Assembly (NCBI GenBank): GCA_027038275.1
Contig: JALVXC010000087.1
Span: forward strand, 1 to 42,503
Source of the DNA: Campylobacteraceae bacterium
Lineage (GTDB): Bacteria; Campylobacterota; Campylobacteria; Campylobacterales; Sulfurovaceae
Length of the DNA: 42,503 bases
Direction of reading: 5' to 3'
Part shown: one piece after another, positions 14,518-23,279 of the stretch
Layout of the letters: the number at the start of each line of letters is the position of its first letter
Position numbering within the stretch: the stretch's first letter is position 1
The notes under the pieces: generated by a model
What the model was told of the DNA's origin: nothing
What the model saw: the letters and a program-made list of their open reading frames with translations, nothing else
Database searches by the model: none
Program-made: the position numbers and the translations under genes

Positions 14518-15198
14518 ATGAGAATATTAACCATTGGGTTCGATGATGACTTTATTAAAGAGTTAGAGTTTGAACTGGAAAAATATTTTATCTGTATTGT
14601 TGACTCAGCAAGGGATTTGTATGATGCAACCAACTTTACAGACTTTCGACATTATGAGTTAATCATCATTGTTGATGAGGGAGAAAAATATACCTTAGAG
14701 AAGTACAGTAATGAAGTTAAGAAGAAAAAGAGGGAAACTAAAATTATTGTTGTAACTCCTAATGAAAAAAATCAAGTAGAGCTTTTCTCTTTAGGTGTAG
14801 ATGATGTTATTGTTAACTTTATTGACTCTCCAGAGGTAATTGCTGTTCGAGTTTTATCAAATATGAGAAAACTTTTTGGAACACAGATAGATATTGGAAA
14901 ATTAGTTATTGATATTGCCAATAAAAAGATTGAGTATGATGATAAGATAGTCTCTTTAAATGGGAAAACTTTTGATATTTTAGCCTACTTAGCACTTCGT
15001 GAAGATAGGGTTTTCTCTAAAGATGAAATTATTAACGCTCTTTGGGAAGAGCCAGAGTATGTGAGTGACAATACAGTTGAAGTAGCAATTAATCAAATTA
15101 GAAAAAGATTAAAGAGTATTTTGGGGTTTCAAGTTATTCATACTGTTCGACGTAGAGGGTATAAATTCTCTTATGAAAAGACAACAAATAACTCTTAA
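14518..15198 (+). CDS. hsrA: Orphan OmpR-type response regulator, HsrA-like
   Basis: A 226-residue transcription factor resembling HP1043/HsrA of Helicobacter and Campylobacter, an essential orphan regulator. The receiver half (1-115) is atypical: the position of the phosphorylated Asp is Val52 (YELIIIVDEGE) and the usual Lys near 105 is replaced in VIVNFID. Control by phosphorylation is therefore not expected, as in HsrA. The C-terminal winged helix (125-222) is strongly conserved: LWEEPEYVSDNTVEVAINQI and TVRRRGYKFSY. No histidine kinase is adjacent. AGGATAAAG precedes the ATG. The stop lies in a palindrome shared with the stop of the convergent hydrolase gene. Confidence 0.85.
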   Translation: MRILTIGFDDDFIKELEFELEKYFICIVDSARDLYDATNFTDFRHYELIIIVDEGEKYTLEKYSNEVKKKKRETKIIVVTPNEKNQVELFSLGVDDVIVNFIDSPEVIAVRVLSNMRKLFGTQIDIGKLVIDIANKKIEYDDKIVSLNGKTFDILAYLALREDRVFSKDEIINALWEEPEYVSDNTVEVAINQIRKRLKSILGFQVIHTVRRRGYKFSYEKTTNNS

Positions 15199-15207
15199 GA
15201 GTTATTT
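15186..15207. terminator. Palindrome containing both convergent stop codons
   Basis: A perfect 22-base palindrome centred on TCTTAAGA, with both stop codons (15196-15198 on plus, 15195-15197 on minus) at its centre and a T-rich tail on the plus side. As RNA it can form a 9-bp stem with a 4-base loop in either direction, so it is a candidate two-way terminator. It is low in G/C. Confidence 0.5.
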
Positions 15208-15800
15208 TTAATATAGTCTATCCATAGTGGTAATCTATTTTGCTCTTTTTTTAGAGTTGTAGAGATGCCATGACCTGGGTATAGAGTGAAGTCTTTATCT
15301 ATTTTCATGGCTTTTTCTAAACTTTTTACCATTGCTTCTCCAGAAGAGAATGGAAAGTCCCATCTACCGATAGAGCCTTCAAAGATGAAGTCTCCTGAAA
15401 ACCAAACATCTTCTATCTCAATAATTGAATTTCCAGGAGTATGCCCTGGGAAGTGTCTATATTGGATTTGAATATTCTCTATATTTAGCTTTTCGTCTCC
15501 ATTGACTAAATAGTCAGCTTTACTAGGAGGAGTATTTTGAGCGAGTAGAGGTTTTGTTAACATAAACTCATCATCTTTTTGAATATAGATAGGAACTTTT
15601 AAGCTCTTTTTTAACTCTGCATTTGACCAAACATGGTCGTAGTGACCATGTGTATTTAAAATAGCAATAGGATTTTTTGCATTTTTAACTACCCACTGGG
15701 TTGCACCCATTCCAGGGTCAATAATTAAATCTTTGTTATCTATAGTAACAATATAGCAGTTAGTTTGGGTTGCCCCCATTGGTTGAATTTTTATCTCCAT
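15195..15800 (-). CDS. MBL-fold metallohydrolase, glyoxalase II-like
   Basis: A 201-residue beta-lactamase-fold hydrolase with two-metal-site motifs: THGHYDHVW (the HxHxDH box, about residues 49-57), FPGHTPG, WFSGDFIFEGSIGRWDFP and the late LYPGHG. This arrangement matches short GloB-like or YcbL-type hydrolases that act on thioesters; the substrate is not determined by sequence. Campylobacter has, as I recall, a homologue close to lpxK as well. AAGGAG is placed nine bases before the start at 15800. Its last 4 bases overlap the hsrA-like gene tail to tail. Confidence 0.88.
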   Translation of the reverse strand: MEIKIQPMGATQTNCYIVTIDNKDLIIDPGMGATQWVVKNAKNPIAILNTHGHYDHVWSNAELKKSLKVPIYIQKDDEFMLTKPLLAQNTPPSKADYLVNGDEKLNIENIQIQYRHFPGHTPGNSIIEIEDVWFSGDFIFEGSIGRWDFPFSSGEAMVKSLEKAMKIDKDFTLYPGHGISTTLKKEQNRLPLWIDYIKNNS

Positions 15801-16005
15801 TTGGTGACTCCTTTGGTATAATTTCTCGGAGTATTGTAGCTAAATAGAATTAGTAACACAATATGAGATAAAGTTATTATGGAGAATAGATACTAAAGAG
15901 TAATTTTTCTTTAAAAAATATAATTTTTTTAAGATAATTATTGAAAAACAGTAAAAAACATGATAAAATATATTATGTTTAACATTATATTTAATATAAA
16001 TTGAG

Positions 16006-16011
16006 TATAAT
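16006..16011 (+). promoter_or_regulatory. -10 box for the DegT-like/lpxK/argB operon
   Basis: TATAAT at 16006, 39 bases before the start codon, in a 244-base very AT-rich gap between divergent genes. There is no second open frame and no hairpin of note in this gap. Confidence 0.45.
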
Positions 16012-16044
16012 TGATAGAATAAAACTAACAAAAAGTGAATAAAA

Positions 16045-17181
16045 ATGCAAAATACAGTAGAATTTTTTAAACCATCAATCCAAGAAAATACAAAAAAATA
16101 TATAGATGATGTTTTGACTTTTTCTGACAATAGAAAAGTAGAAAAGCTGGAGAGCTCTTTTAAAAACTTTATTGGGTGTGAAAATGCCCTTGCTACAACT
16201 AGTGGAACATCGGCTTTACATTTAGCTATGTGTGCTTTAGATTTTAAAAGAGGAGATAAAGTTATCTGTAGTATTAATGTTTTCCCTTCAGTTCCAGAGA
16301 CAGTACGACATTTTGATGCTGAACCTATCTTTGTAGATATTGAAGGTAAAAATTACAATATTGAGATAGTTAAGCTAGAAGAGGCATTAAAAAAGAACAA
16401 AAGTAAAAAACTCAAGGCTGTAATTATTAACCATATGGCGGGTCATATTATGGATTTAGAGGCTGTCTATGCTTTAGCCAAAGAGTATAATGTAAAGGTT
16501 ATTGAAGATGCTTCTAATGCTATGGGTGCAAAGTATAAAGGAAACTATATTGGAAATACAGGAGCTGATATAACCGTATTCTCCTTTGCTCCACACCTAT
16601 GTAACTCTACAGTCAATGGGGGTATCTTAGTCTGTAAAGATAGAGCAGTTGATGAGAGAGCAAGACTTTTAGGTTTCCATGGAATGTATAATAGACATTG
16701 TGATGTATTTGGTTCTGTAAATTATATCTATGATGTTATAGATATTGGATGGAAATATGACCTTAGTCAACTAGAAGCCGCTTACTGTTTAGCAGAGTTT
16801 GAGGCACTAGAGAGTAGTATTAAGAGACGACAAGAGATTGCTAAAGTATACAACAGAGAACTTGCTGGGGTTGACCATGTAACTCTACCTAATTTAAGTG
16901 AAAATGATGTAGTAACTCAATATATAGTAGAGATAGATAAAAACCGTGACCACTTTGTAAATGAGCTAAAAAAAGAGGGAGTTAATATCTCTGTTCACTA
17001 TATGCCACTGCATTTAACAGAGTACTATAAACAGAAATACTCTATGAAAGTTTTTGACTACTCTGTTGCCCTTGGTGCATTTCAACGTGTTATGTCTCTT
17101 CCTATCTATCCATCTATGACAGATGCAGAGGTTATGCAGGTTTGTGAAGCAGTTAAAAAAGTTGCAGATGCACATATTTAA
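16045..17181 (+). CDS. DegT/DnrJ/EryC1 family protein lacking the PLP lysine
   Basis: A 378-residue fold-type I PLP protein of the sugar-aminotransferase (DegT) group. It keeps TTSGTSALHLAM (phosphate binding), the IEDASNAMGAKYKG Asp that pairs with the pyridine nitrogen, and DLSQLEAAYCLAEFE. However, where the family has FSFHxxK...GEGG this protein reads FSFAPHLCNSTVNGG. The Schiff-base lysine position is Leu185, with His184 next to it. A normal transaminase mechanism is therefore not possible. Family members with His in place of Lys (ColD, E1) are dehydratases using PMP; here the His is one residue off in an ungapped alignment. Its stop overlaps the lpxK start by one base. A role in envelope sugar metabolism is inferred from that neighbour only. 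Confidence 0.85.
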   Translation: MQNTVEFFKPSIQENTKKYIDDVLTFSDNRKVEKLESSFKNFIGCENALATTSGTSALHLAMCALDFKRGDKVICSINVFPSVPETVRHFDAEPIFVDIEGKNYNIEIVKLEEALKKNKSKKLKAVIINHMAGHIMDLEAVYALAKEYNVKVIEDASNAMGAKYKGNYIGNTGADITVFSFAPHLCNSTVNGGILVCKDRAVDERARLLGFHGMYNRHCDVFGSVNYIYDVIDIGWKYDLSQLEAAYCLAEFEALESSIKRRQEIAKVYNRELAGVDHVTLPNLSENDVVTQYIVEIDKNRDHFVNELKKEGVNISVHYMPLHLTEYYKQKYSMKVFDYSVALGAFQRVMSLPIYPSMTDAEVMQVCEAVKKVADAHI

Positions 17182-18104
17182 TGTTTAGTTTTAATTTGGT
17201 CTCTTTTTTTGAGAGACTCTTTTTTAAGCCTAATCTTATTGATTGGGTGATTATTTTTCTTCTTACTCCATTCTCTCTATTTTATGCTACCTTAATGCTT
17301 TTTAGACGACTTTTCACTCCTAAAAAGCACTATAGTGTTCCTATTGTAAGTGTAGGTAATTTAACCGTTGGAGGAAGTGGAAAGACACCATTTGTTATAG
17401 CTGTGGCTAAGAGATACAGAGATGTTTTTGTTGTCTCAAGAGGGTATGGTCGAGAGAGTAGAGGTCTAGTTGAGGTAAGTAGAAGAGGGGAGATTTTAAC
17501 TGATGTTAAGAGTTCAGGAGATGAGCCAATGTTAATGGCAAAATCTATAAAGAGTGCTTCGGTTATTGTCTCTGAAAATCGCCATATTGCCATTGAAAGA
17601 GCAGTAGAGCAGGGTGCAAAGGTTATCTTTTTAGATGATGGTTTCAATAGGGTAGATATAAAAAAGTATGAAATTTTACTTTTTCCTAAAACCATTAAAA
17701 ATTATATGCCTCTTCCTGCTGGTCCTTTTCGTGAATTTTTTTTTATGAAAAGGTTTGCTAATTTATCTCTATATGAAGATATAGATTTTAAAAGAGTAGT
17801 TAATGTAAAAAATGCCACAAACAAAATGCTTTTAGCCACTGCCATCTCAAATCCTAATCGTCTAAAACCCTTTTTACCTAAAGGTGTAGTAGCCGAGTAC
17901 TATCTTGAAGACCATGCTTTTTTTAATGAGAATGAGATAAAAAAGAAGATGTCAGAAGTAGGTGCTACCTCTCTTTTAGTTACTCAAAAAGATGAAGTTA
18001 AAATGCAAGAGTTTAAGTTACCTCTTTCAGTCATGCAGTTAGAATTAGAGATTCAAAATGAAATTTTAGAAAAGATAGATAGGTACATAGAGAATGAAAA
18101 GTAA
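17181..18104 (+). CDS. lpxK: Tetraacyldisaccharide 4'-kinase LpxK
   Basis: An inner-membrane-associated kinase that phosphorylates the lipid A disaccharide precursor at the 4' position. It has 307 residues. An N-terminal hydrophobic helix (LIDWVIIFLLTPFSLFYATL) is followed by the Walker A region SVGNLTVGGSGKTPFVIAV, then VVSRGYGRES, DEPMLMAKS and LDDGFNRVDI, which is the family's DDGxQ-like motif with Asn in place of Gln. It overlaps the DegT-like gene by one base and argB by 11 bases, so it is translationally coupled to both. Confidence 0.94.
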   Translation: MFSFNLVSFFERLFFKPNLIDWVIIFLLTPFSLFYATLMLFRRLFTPKKHYSVPIVSVGNLTVGGSGKTPFVIAVAKRYRDVFVVSRGYGRESRGLVEVSRRGEILTDVKSSGDEPMLMAKSIKSASVIVSENRHIAIERAVEQGAKVIFLDDGFNRVDIKKYEILLFPKTIKNYMPLPAGPFREFFFMKRFANLSLYEDIDFKRVVNVKNATNKMLLATAISNPNRLKPFLPKGVVAEYYLEDHAFFNENEIKKKMSEVGATSLLVTQKDEVKMQEFKLPLSVMQLELEIQNEILEKIDRYIENEK

Positions 18105-18945
18105 AATAGAGGTTGTAAAAACCCTTTTAGATGCATTACCATACATTAAAAAGTTTAGAAATGAAAAGATAGTTATAAAATATGGTGGTTCTGCTCAGAC
18201 ATCTGATGAGTTAAAGATTCAATTTGCACAAGATATAGTTCTGCTCCATACTGTTGGAATGAAACCTATTATTGTTCATGGTGGTGGTAAGAGTATTACT
18301 AATTTATTAAACGATTTGGGTGTTGAGACAAAGTTTGTAGATGGTCAAAGAGTAACAACCAAAGAGGTTATGCGAATTGCCGAGATGGTACTTAGTGGAG
18401 AGATAAACAAAGAGATTGTCTCACTTCTTAACAATCAAGGTGGCTCTGCCATTGGAATCTCTGGTAAAGATGCCAACTTTTTAGAGGCGATTCCTAAAGA
18501 TTTTGAAAATTTTGGTTACACTGGAAATATTCAAAATGTTAACCCTGAGATAGTAGATAAGATGTTAATAGAGGGTTTTGTACCTGTAATAGCTCCTATT
18601 GCCTCTGCTTCAACCTTGGGTCACCCTGGGTTTAATATTAATGCAGACTTGGCTGCAAGTCAAGTTGCCATTGCACTAAAAGCTAGAAAGATACTCTTTT
18701 TAACAGATACTCCTGGGGTTTTAGATAAAGAGATGAATCTTATCTCAACTATGGATATTGCAAAGACAGAAGCACTTAAAGCTGATGGAACTATAAATGG
18801 TGGAATGGTTCCAAAAGTCGATGCTTGTATAGAGGCGTTGCGTGGAGGTGTAAAGAAAGCACACATTATAGATGGTCGTGTTGAGCACTCTATATTGTTA
18901 GAGGTTTTAACATCTTCGGGTATAGGCACTTGTATAGAGTTGTAA
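18094..18945 (+). CDS. argB: Acetylglutamate kinase
   Basis: The second step of arginine synthesis: phosphorylation of N-acetylglutamate. The 283 residues show the amino-acid kinase fold: KYGGSAQT near the N-terminus (Gly-rich loop), IIVHGGGKSITNLL, GQRVTTKEVMRIAEMVL, the N-terminal arm and the C-terminal NGGMVPKVDACIEALRGGV with HIIDGRVEHSILLEV. The N-terminal helix before KYGGSA (KSKIEVVKTLLDALPYI) is the form linked to arginine feedback in hexameric enzymes. It overlaps lpxK by 11 bp. Confidence 0.96.
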   Translation: MKSKIEVVKTLLDALPYIKKFRNEKIVIKYGGSAQTSDELKIQFAQDIVLLHTVGMKPIIVHGGGKSITNLLNDLGVETKFVDGQRVTTKEVMRIAEMVLSGEINKEIVSLLNNQGGSAIGISGKDANFLEAIPKDFENFGYTGNIQNVNPEIVDKMLIEGFVPVIAPIASASTLGHPGFNINADLAASQVAIALKARKILFLTDTPGVLDKEMNLISTMDIAKTEALKADGTINGGMVPKVDACIEALRGGVKKAHIIDGRVEHSILLEVLTSSGIGTCIEL

Positions 18946-18947
18946 TT

Positions 18948-19244
18948 CTAGTTATTACGTAATGCTTCAAGTTCGGCATGTATCTCTTCGATATTTTGTC
19001 GTTCTATTTCTACTCTCTTTCTCTCTTCATATAACTTTTTTTCAGTAAAGTAGTTTGTAACAGCAAAGATAAGAACAGAGAGAGCAGAAGTAATCATAGA
19101 GATTAGTTGAATATAGATAATGCTTGAGTTATCTTTACATATTGGTTCACACAGATAAAGTATTAAGTTAGAGTTGTATGATGAGAGAAAAAAAATTGTA
19201 TTAGATATTATAAAAATAAAAAAGAAAAAAGTTCTAATATACAT
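18948..19244 (-). CDS. Hypothetical two-helix membrane protein
   Basis: A 98-residue protein with two membrane helices (about 5-26 and 43-64) and a charged, probably coiled-coil tail (ERKRVEIERQNIEEIHAELE). ATG 19244 is preferred over a TTG at 19256, which would add four residues; neither has a good ribosome-binding site. It converges on argB with two bases between the stops. I do not recognise a family, and the small size makes the call moderate. Confidence 0.5.
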   Translation of the reverse strand: MYIRTFFFFIFIISNTIFFLSSYNSNLILYLCEPICKDNSSIIYIQLISMITSALSVLIFAVTNYFTEKKLYEERKRVEIERQNIEEIHAELEALRNN

Positions 19245-19378
19245 AGAAAGCCCCAAATATAATTATTAACTAGCATATTATAACAAAAAAAACCAAATAA
19301 ACCATCTCTTTTTAATCTTTTATTTAGAATTGGTTTACTATTATTCCAAAATTTTAATTATTTCGAGGGAAAAGTAAA

Positions 19379-20005
19379 TTGAAAAAGATACTGTTGTTAC
19401 TAATGTTGATATTTTTAACAGGTGAGGTTCAAGCTAAAAATATGAGCAATAAGCAAATAGATAGAGTCTATAGAAAGGTCTCTAAGAAGCTAAATATAAA
19501 TAAAAAAGCGTTAAAGAATGCCTTTTGGTACTACAAGAAGAACTACAAAAAGAAGGGACTCTCTAAAAACTATTTGGCAATTGCTGACTATACTAAGTCA
19601 GCAAAACAGAAACGTCTATATGTTATTAATCTAAAAAATGGATATACTTATCGATATAAAATAGCTCATGGTAAGTACTCTGGTAAAATTGGAGGAAAAG
19701 TTAGAAAATCAAGTAATAGACGAAACTCCAAGATGACCCCTTATGGCTTTTTTAAAGTAGGCTCTTGGGTAGGGAAAACAAAAAAGAAGCACTATAGATA
19801 TTTAACAGTTAAAGGTCTACAGTGGTCAAATCGAAAAGTTGGGCTTCCTGCTAGAAAAGGTGGGCGTGATGTGATAATTCACCCTGCTAAGTATGTAGCA
19901 AGGGGTGGTAGAAGTCATGGCTGTTTCTCTATCTGTCCACAAGATACATGGAGAGTATTTAAAAAGCTTAAAAAAGCACTTTTTTATAGCTATACAGGGC
20001 GTTAA
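19379..20005 (+). CDS. L,D-transpeptidase-like (YkuD_2) secreted protein
   Basis: A 208-residue exported protein of the murein L,D-transpeptidase catalytic-like family. A TTG start is chosen because the signal peptide (MKKILLLLMLIFLTGEVQA) begins exactly there and CGAGGGAAAAG lies upstream. The mature part is very basic. Motifs include LYVINLKNGYTYRYKIAHGK, SKMTPYGFFKVGSW, DVIIHPAKY and GRSHGCFSI with the nucleophile at Cys182. It probably cross-links or trims peptidoglycan in the periplasm; which bond it makes is not decided by the sequence. It stands alone between argB and fabD with its own short upstream gap (19245-19378). Confidence 0.85.
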   Translation: MKKILLLLMLIFLTGEVQAKNMSNKQIDRVYRKVSKKLNINKKALKNAFWYYKKNYKKKGLSKNYLAIADYTKSAKQKRLYVINLKNGYTYRYKIAHGKYSGKIGGKVRKSSNRRNSKMTPYGFFKVGSWVGKTKKKHYRYLTVKGLQWSNRKVGLPARKGGRDVIIHPAKYVARGGRSHGCFSICPQDTWRVFKKLKKALFYSYTGR

Positions 20006-20064
20006 TAATTATAGCATAACCACCATTTCGCTAAAATACCAAAATTTTAATTTAAGGGTTTATT

Positions 20065-21006
20065 ATGTCAGTTAAGTGTGCATTTTTATTTGCAGGTCAA
20101 GGTTCTCAAGCAGTGGGAATGGGAAAAGATTTTTTTGAGAACTTAGATGTTGCTAGAGAGATGGTAGCAAAAGCAAGTGAACGTACAGGGATTAATTTTG
20201 AAAAGCTTCTTTTTGAAGAGAATGATGAACTTGGACAGACAGAGTTTACTCAACCTGCTATTCTTTTGGTGGCTGTTATTGCCCATAGACTATTTAGCGA
20301 TGCAACAGGGATTAAGCCTACATTGACTATGGGGCACTCTTTGGGTGAGTTTTCTGCCTTGGTAGCAAGTGGAGCATTAGATGCTATAGATGCTGTTGAG
20401 CTAGTTAACCTTAGAGGTAAACTTATGGCAGAGGCTTGTTCAAAACAAGAGGTAGGAATGTTGGTCTCTTTGGGGCTTTCAGATGAGGTTGTAGAGAGAA
20501 TTTGTCAAGAGCAAAGAGATGCAGGGCTTCAAGTTTGGGCAGTTAACTACAATGCCGACGGGCAGATTGTAATTGCAGGGATTAAAAAAGATTTGGAAGT
20601 TTTAGCTCCTATTTTAAAAGAGGTAAAAGCAAAAAGAGCGATGTTACTTAATATGTCAGTTGCTTCTCACTGTCCATTGTTAGAAAGTGCTTTAGAGCCA
20701 TTGGCTGAGAAACTTCAAGAGATGATTAAAGATGAGTTTATTGCTCCTGTTATCTCTAATGTTACAGCTAAGCCTTACAGTACAAAAGCAGAGGCATTAG
20801 AGCTTTTACCTCAACAGCTTGTACTACCTGTAAAATATAAACAATCAATATCAAATATAGATAGTGAGGTTGATTGCTATATTGAGTTTGGACATGGAAA
20901 TGTCTTAAAAGGTTTAAATCGAAAAGCAACTAAAAAACCTCATTTTAATGTAAGTGATATGACCTCTCTTGAAGCAACAATAGAAGCCATAAATGAACTA
21001 AAGTAG
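20065..21006 (+). CDS. fabD: Malonyl-CoA:ACP transacylase FabD
   Basis: The enzyme that loads malonyl groups onto acyl carrier protein for fatty-acid synthesis. It has 313 residues with FLFAGQGSQAVGMG at the N-terminus, the nucleophile elbow GHSLGEFSALVASG (Ser near 92), the Arg of LRGKLM, VASHCPLLES with the catalytic His, and GHGNVLKGLNRK near the end. No other fab genes are next to it. The stop is directly followed by the stop of a small minus-strand lipoprotein gene. Confidence 0.96.
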   Translation: MSVKCAFLFAGQGSQAVGMGKDFFENLDVAREMVAKASERTGINFEKLLFEENDELGQTEFTQPAILLVAVIAHRLFSDATGIKPTLTMGHSLGEFSALVASGALDAIDAVELVNLRGKLMAEACSKQEVGMLVSLGLSDEVVERICQEQRDAGLQVWAVNYNADGQIVIAGIKKDLEVLAPILKEVKAKRAMLLNMSVASHCPLLESALEPLAEKLQEMIKDEFIAPVISNVTAKPYSTKAEALELLPQQLVLPVKYKQSISNIDSEVDCYIEFGHGNVLKGLNRKATKKPHFNVSDMTSLEATIEAINELK

Positions 21007-21156
21007 CTATTTTTTAGTAGAGTTATTGTCTACTTTAGCTTGCATTGTTGTACCTTTAATATTTTCTAAAGGTGCTTCATCAACAACCTTTACAGTTCCA
21101 ACACAACCACTCATAACTAACAGAACCATAGCAATAGTAAAAAACTTCCTTAACAT
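21007..21156 (-). CDS. Small lipoprotein, 49 residues
   Basis: Reading the minus strand from ATG 21156 gives a 49-residue protein. Its signal sequence and lipobox are MLRKFFTIAMVLLVMSGC (Cys18 as the lipidated residue), followed by a short polar mature part (VGTVKVVDEAPLENIKG and about 14 more residues). AAAAGGGA lies just upstream of the start as ribosome-binding site. The lipobox, ribosome-binding site and exact fit against the fabD stop (21006/21007) make this a real gene rather than chance. The function is unknown; it may be an outer-membrane peptide like other very small lipoproteins. Confidence 0.75.
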   Translation of the reverse strand: MLRKFFTIAMVLLVMSGCVGTVKVVDEAPLENIKGTTMQAKVDNNSTKK

Positions 21157-21293
21157 GCTTATCCCTTTTATAATATTTCTCATAAGAGTAAGTTATTATA
21201 AGGTTATTTAAAGAGTAGTAGCAAGATAAGTATTATGTAAATATAGTTTAGATATAAAATGTTACTAAAAGATACTTAAAACTTTAATTTTTC

Positions 21294-23189
21294 TTAAAAT
21301 GTGTATCTATTTTTCACTTTTAATGGAATTGAAATGTTGCAAAGTGTGCCACTATTGGAGCTAATAATCTCTACTTTTCCTTTCATTCTATGTTCAATAA
21401 TCATCTTTAAAATATATAAACCTAAGCCTGTTCCTTTTGATTTATGTTTGGTTGTAAAGTATGGGTCATAAATTTTATCTAAAATTTCTTTATTTATTCC
21501 ACACCCATTGTCTTGAATAGAGATAGTTAATGTATGTCTATTTTTATTTGTTTTTATAGTAATGTTTGGTTGTTTATCTGTTAAAAGAGTAGCATCTATA
21601 GCATTATTTAGAACAATTAATAGAGCTTGAATTAGTTCAGATTTATACCCTTCAAAAATAACTTTTTCACTATTTTTATAATTAATATTAATCTTATGAC
21701 TACTTTTTATAGAAAGAAGATTTAATGCTGTATTAATAACATTTGAAATATCTAGTTCTTCTAAGGATTTGTTGTGTTTAAAAAAGTCCATAAAATCATT
21801 AATTGTATTTGACATATAAGCAGTCGTATTTTCTATATTATCAAGATAGTTATTAAATTTTGTACCAGAGAGTTGCTCTTTTCTATAGTCTATATCCATA
21901 GATATAACAATACCATTAATTTCAGAGAGTGGTTGTCTCCATTGGTGAGCAATCATTGAAATCATCTCTCCCATTGATGCTAATCTGTTTTGTTGTACTA
22001 AGAGTCTCTCTTGCTCTTTCTTCTCTTGTTCTATGAGTTTAATCTTATAGGCAAGTATAAAAGAGAAACATAGAATTTCTACAAGAATTATAAACTGAAC
22101 AATATAGTCAGATGGTATAGAAAATGTTACTATATTTAAATACTCTAAAGGTAAAAGAGAACCAATTAGAGCAATAAATGTCCATATAATTGAGTAAAAT
22201 TGTGCAATTTTATCTTTTTTAAAATAGGCTAAGTAGTATGTTAGAGCAATAATAATGGCAACAAAAACAGGAACTACTATAAAAAATATATTAAAGAGTA
22301 GTTGAGCGTAAAAAAAATTTTTCTCTTCAAGTGCATAGATATTAACAATAGTAGCAATAACAAAATAGAAGTTAAAAATATTGAGTAGAGAGTAAATCTT
22401 TGGTAGTTTCTCTTTTAGATTAAGAATAGACTGAACAAAGAGTGTTAAAGAGATAAAAAAAGCACCCGAAGAGAGATGAAAGATAAGAGAGTAATCTTCA
22501 AAATAGCGTTGTGAAAATCCAAAAAGACCAATAAAATATATAGTTAACCAAAATACATAAGAGACATAGTAGAGGTAAAATTTAAATTTTAGAAGAAAAT
22601 ATAGAAATAGATTGTAGAGTAACATAAGAAGCATTCCTCCAAAAAAGATACCCTCTACAATATTATAGGTTTGGTAGTAGTCAATAAGATAGGACTCATC
22701 TACCAATGAGAAGTTTAAATCTATCTTATTGTAGTTTCTTATTTTAAAATAGGCTGTTGCTTTCTCTTGAGATTTAAGTGTAAGAGGAAAAATCATATGA
22801 TTTACATTAAAAGCTCTATCTCTATTTTTAGATATAACCCCATCTTGAATATGTTTTACTACTATATTATCTTTTACTAAATAGTAGTTAATATGATATG
22901 TAAATTGATTTTCTGCTTTCAAATAGTATGTTTTTGTTTGGTTAGATATATTCTTTAGCTCTATCTTAACCCAGTAGGGTTTAGTTCTATTTTGAGGGGT
23001 ATTGAAAGTCTCTTTATTTTTAGACCAAACTTTAGTCTTTTTAAAAGGAGGTTTTTCATTAAGACAATCTGCTAATGAGTAGCTTATATAGTTTTTAGTC
23101 TCATATATGGGTTCAGAGTCGATTTCTAATATTTTTGAATATCCAAAATAGTTCAAAAACAGAAAAAAGAGTAAAAATATTTTATGCAT
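21294..23189 (-). CDS. 7TMR-DISM sensor histidine kinase
   Basis: A 631-residue membrane kinase. A signal peptide (about 1-18) leads into a periplasmic 7TMR-DISM extracellular domain (about 25-165, with NRTKPYWVKIELKN), then seven membrane helices (about 180-385) and a short coiled linker. The HisKA box is MISMIAHQWRQPLSEINGI, the AHQWRQPL form common in Campylobacterota. The HATPase domain has LIVLNNAIDA (N box), DNGCGINKEI (G1) and GTGLGLYILKMII (G2). The periplasmic domain probably binds a small ligand, perhaps a carbohydrate. No response regulator is adjacent, so its partner is elsewhere. Confidence 0.92.
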   Translation of the reverse strand: MHKIFLLFFLFLNYFGYSKILEIDSEPIYETKNYISYSLADCLNEKPPFKKTKVWSKNKETFNTPQNRTKPYWVKIELKNISNQTKTYYLKAENQFTYHINYYLVKDNIVVKHIQDGVISKNRDRAFNVNHMIFPLTLKSQEKATAYFKIRNYNKIDLNFSLVDESYLIDYYQTYNIVEGIFFGGMLLMLLYNLFLYFLLKFKFYLYYVSYVFWLTIYFIGLFGFSQRYFEDYSLIFHLSSGAFFISLTLFVQSILNLKEKLPKIYSLLNIFNFYFVIATIVNIYALEEKNFFYAQLLFNIFFIVVPVFVAIIIALTYYLAYFKKDKIAQFYSIIWTFIALIGSLLPLEYLNIVTFSIPSDYIVQFIILVEILCFSFILAYKIKLIEQEKKEQERLLVQQNRLASMGEMISMIAHQWRQPLSEINGIVISMDIDYRKEQLSGTKFNNYLDNIENTTAYMSNTINDFMDFFKHNKSLEELDISNVINTALNLLSIKSSHKININYKNSEKVIFEGYKSELIQALLIVLNNAIDATLLTDKQPNITIKTNKNRHTLTISIQDNGCGINKEILDKIYDPYFTTKHKSKGTGLGLYILKMIIEHRMKGKVEIISSNSGTLCNISIPLKVKNRYTF

Positions 23190-23245
23190 TTTTCCCTATC
23201 TTTAATTATTTAGAATTATTATATAGTTTTTTTTTGTGATTTAGC

Positions 23246-23251
23246 TATAAT
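23246..23251 (+). promoter_or_regulatory. -10 box upstream of the nucleosidase gene
   Basis: TATAAT 29 bases before ATG 23280, in the 90-base divergent gap with the histidine kinase. TTAGGAAAA is the ribosome-binding site. Confidence 0.45.
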
Positions 23252-23279
23252 TTCACAAAAATTAATTAGGAAAATATAT

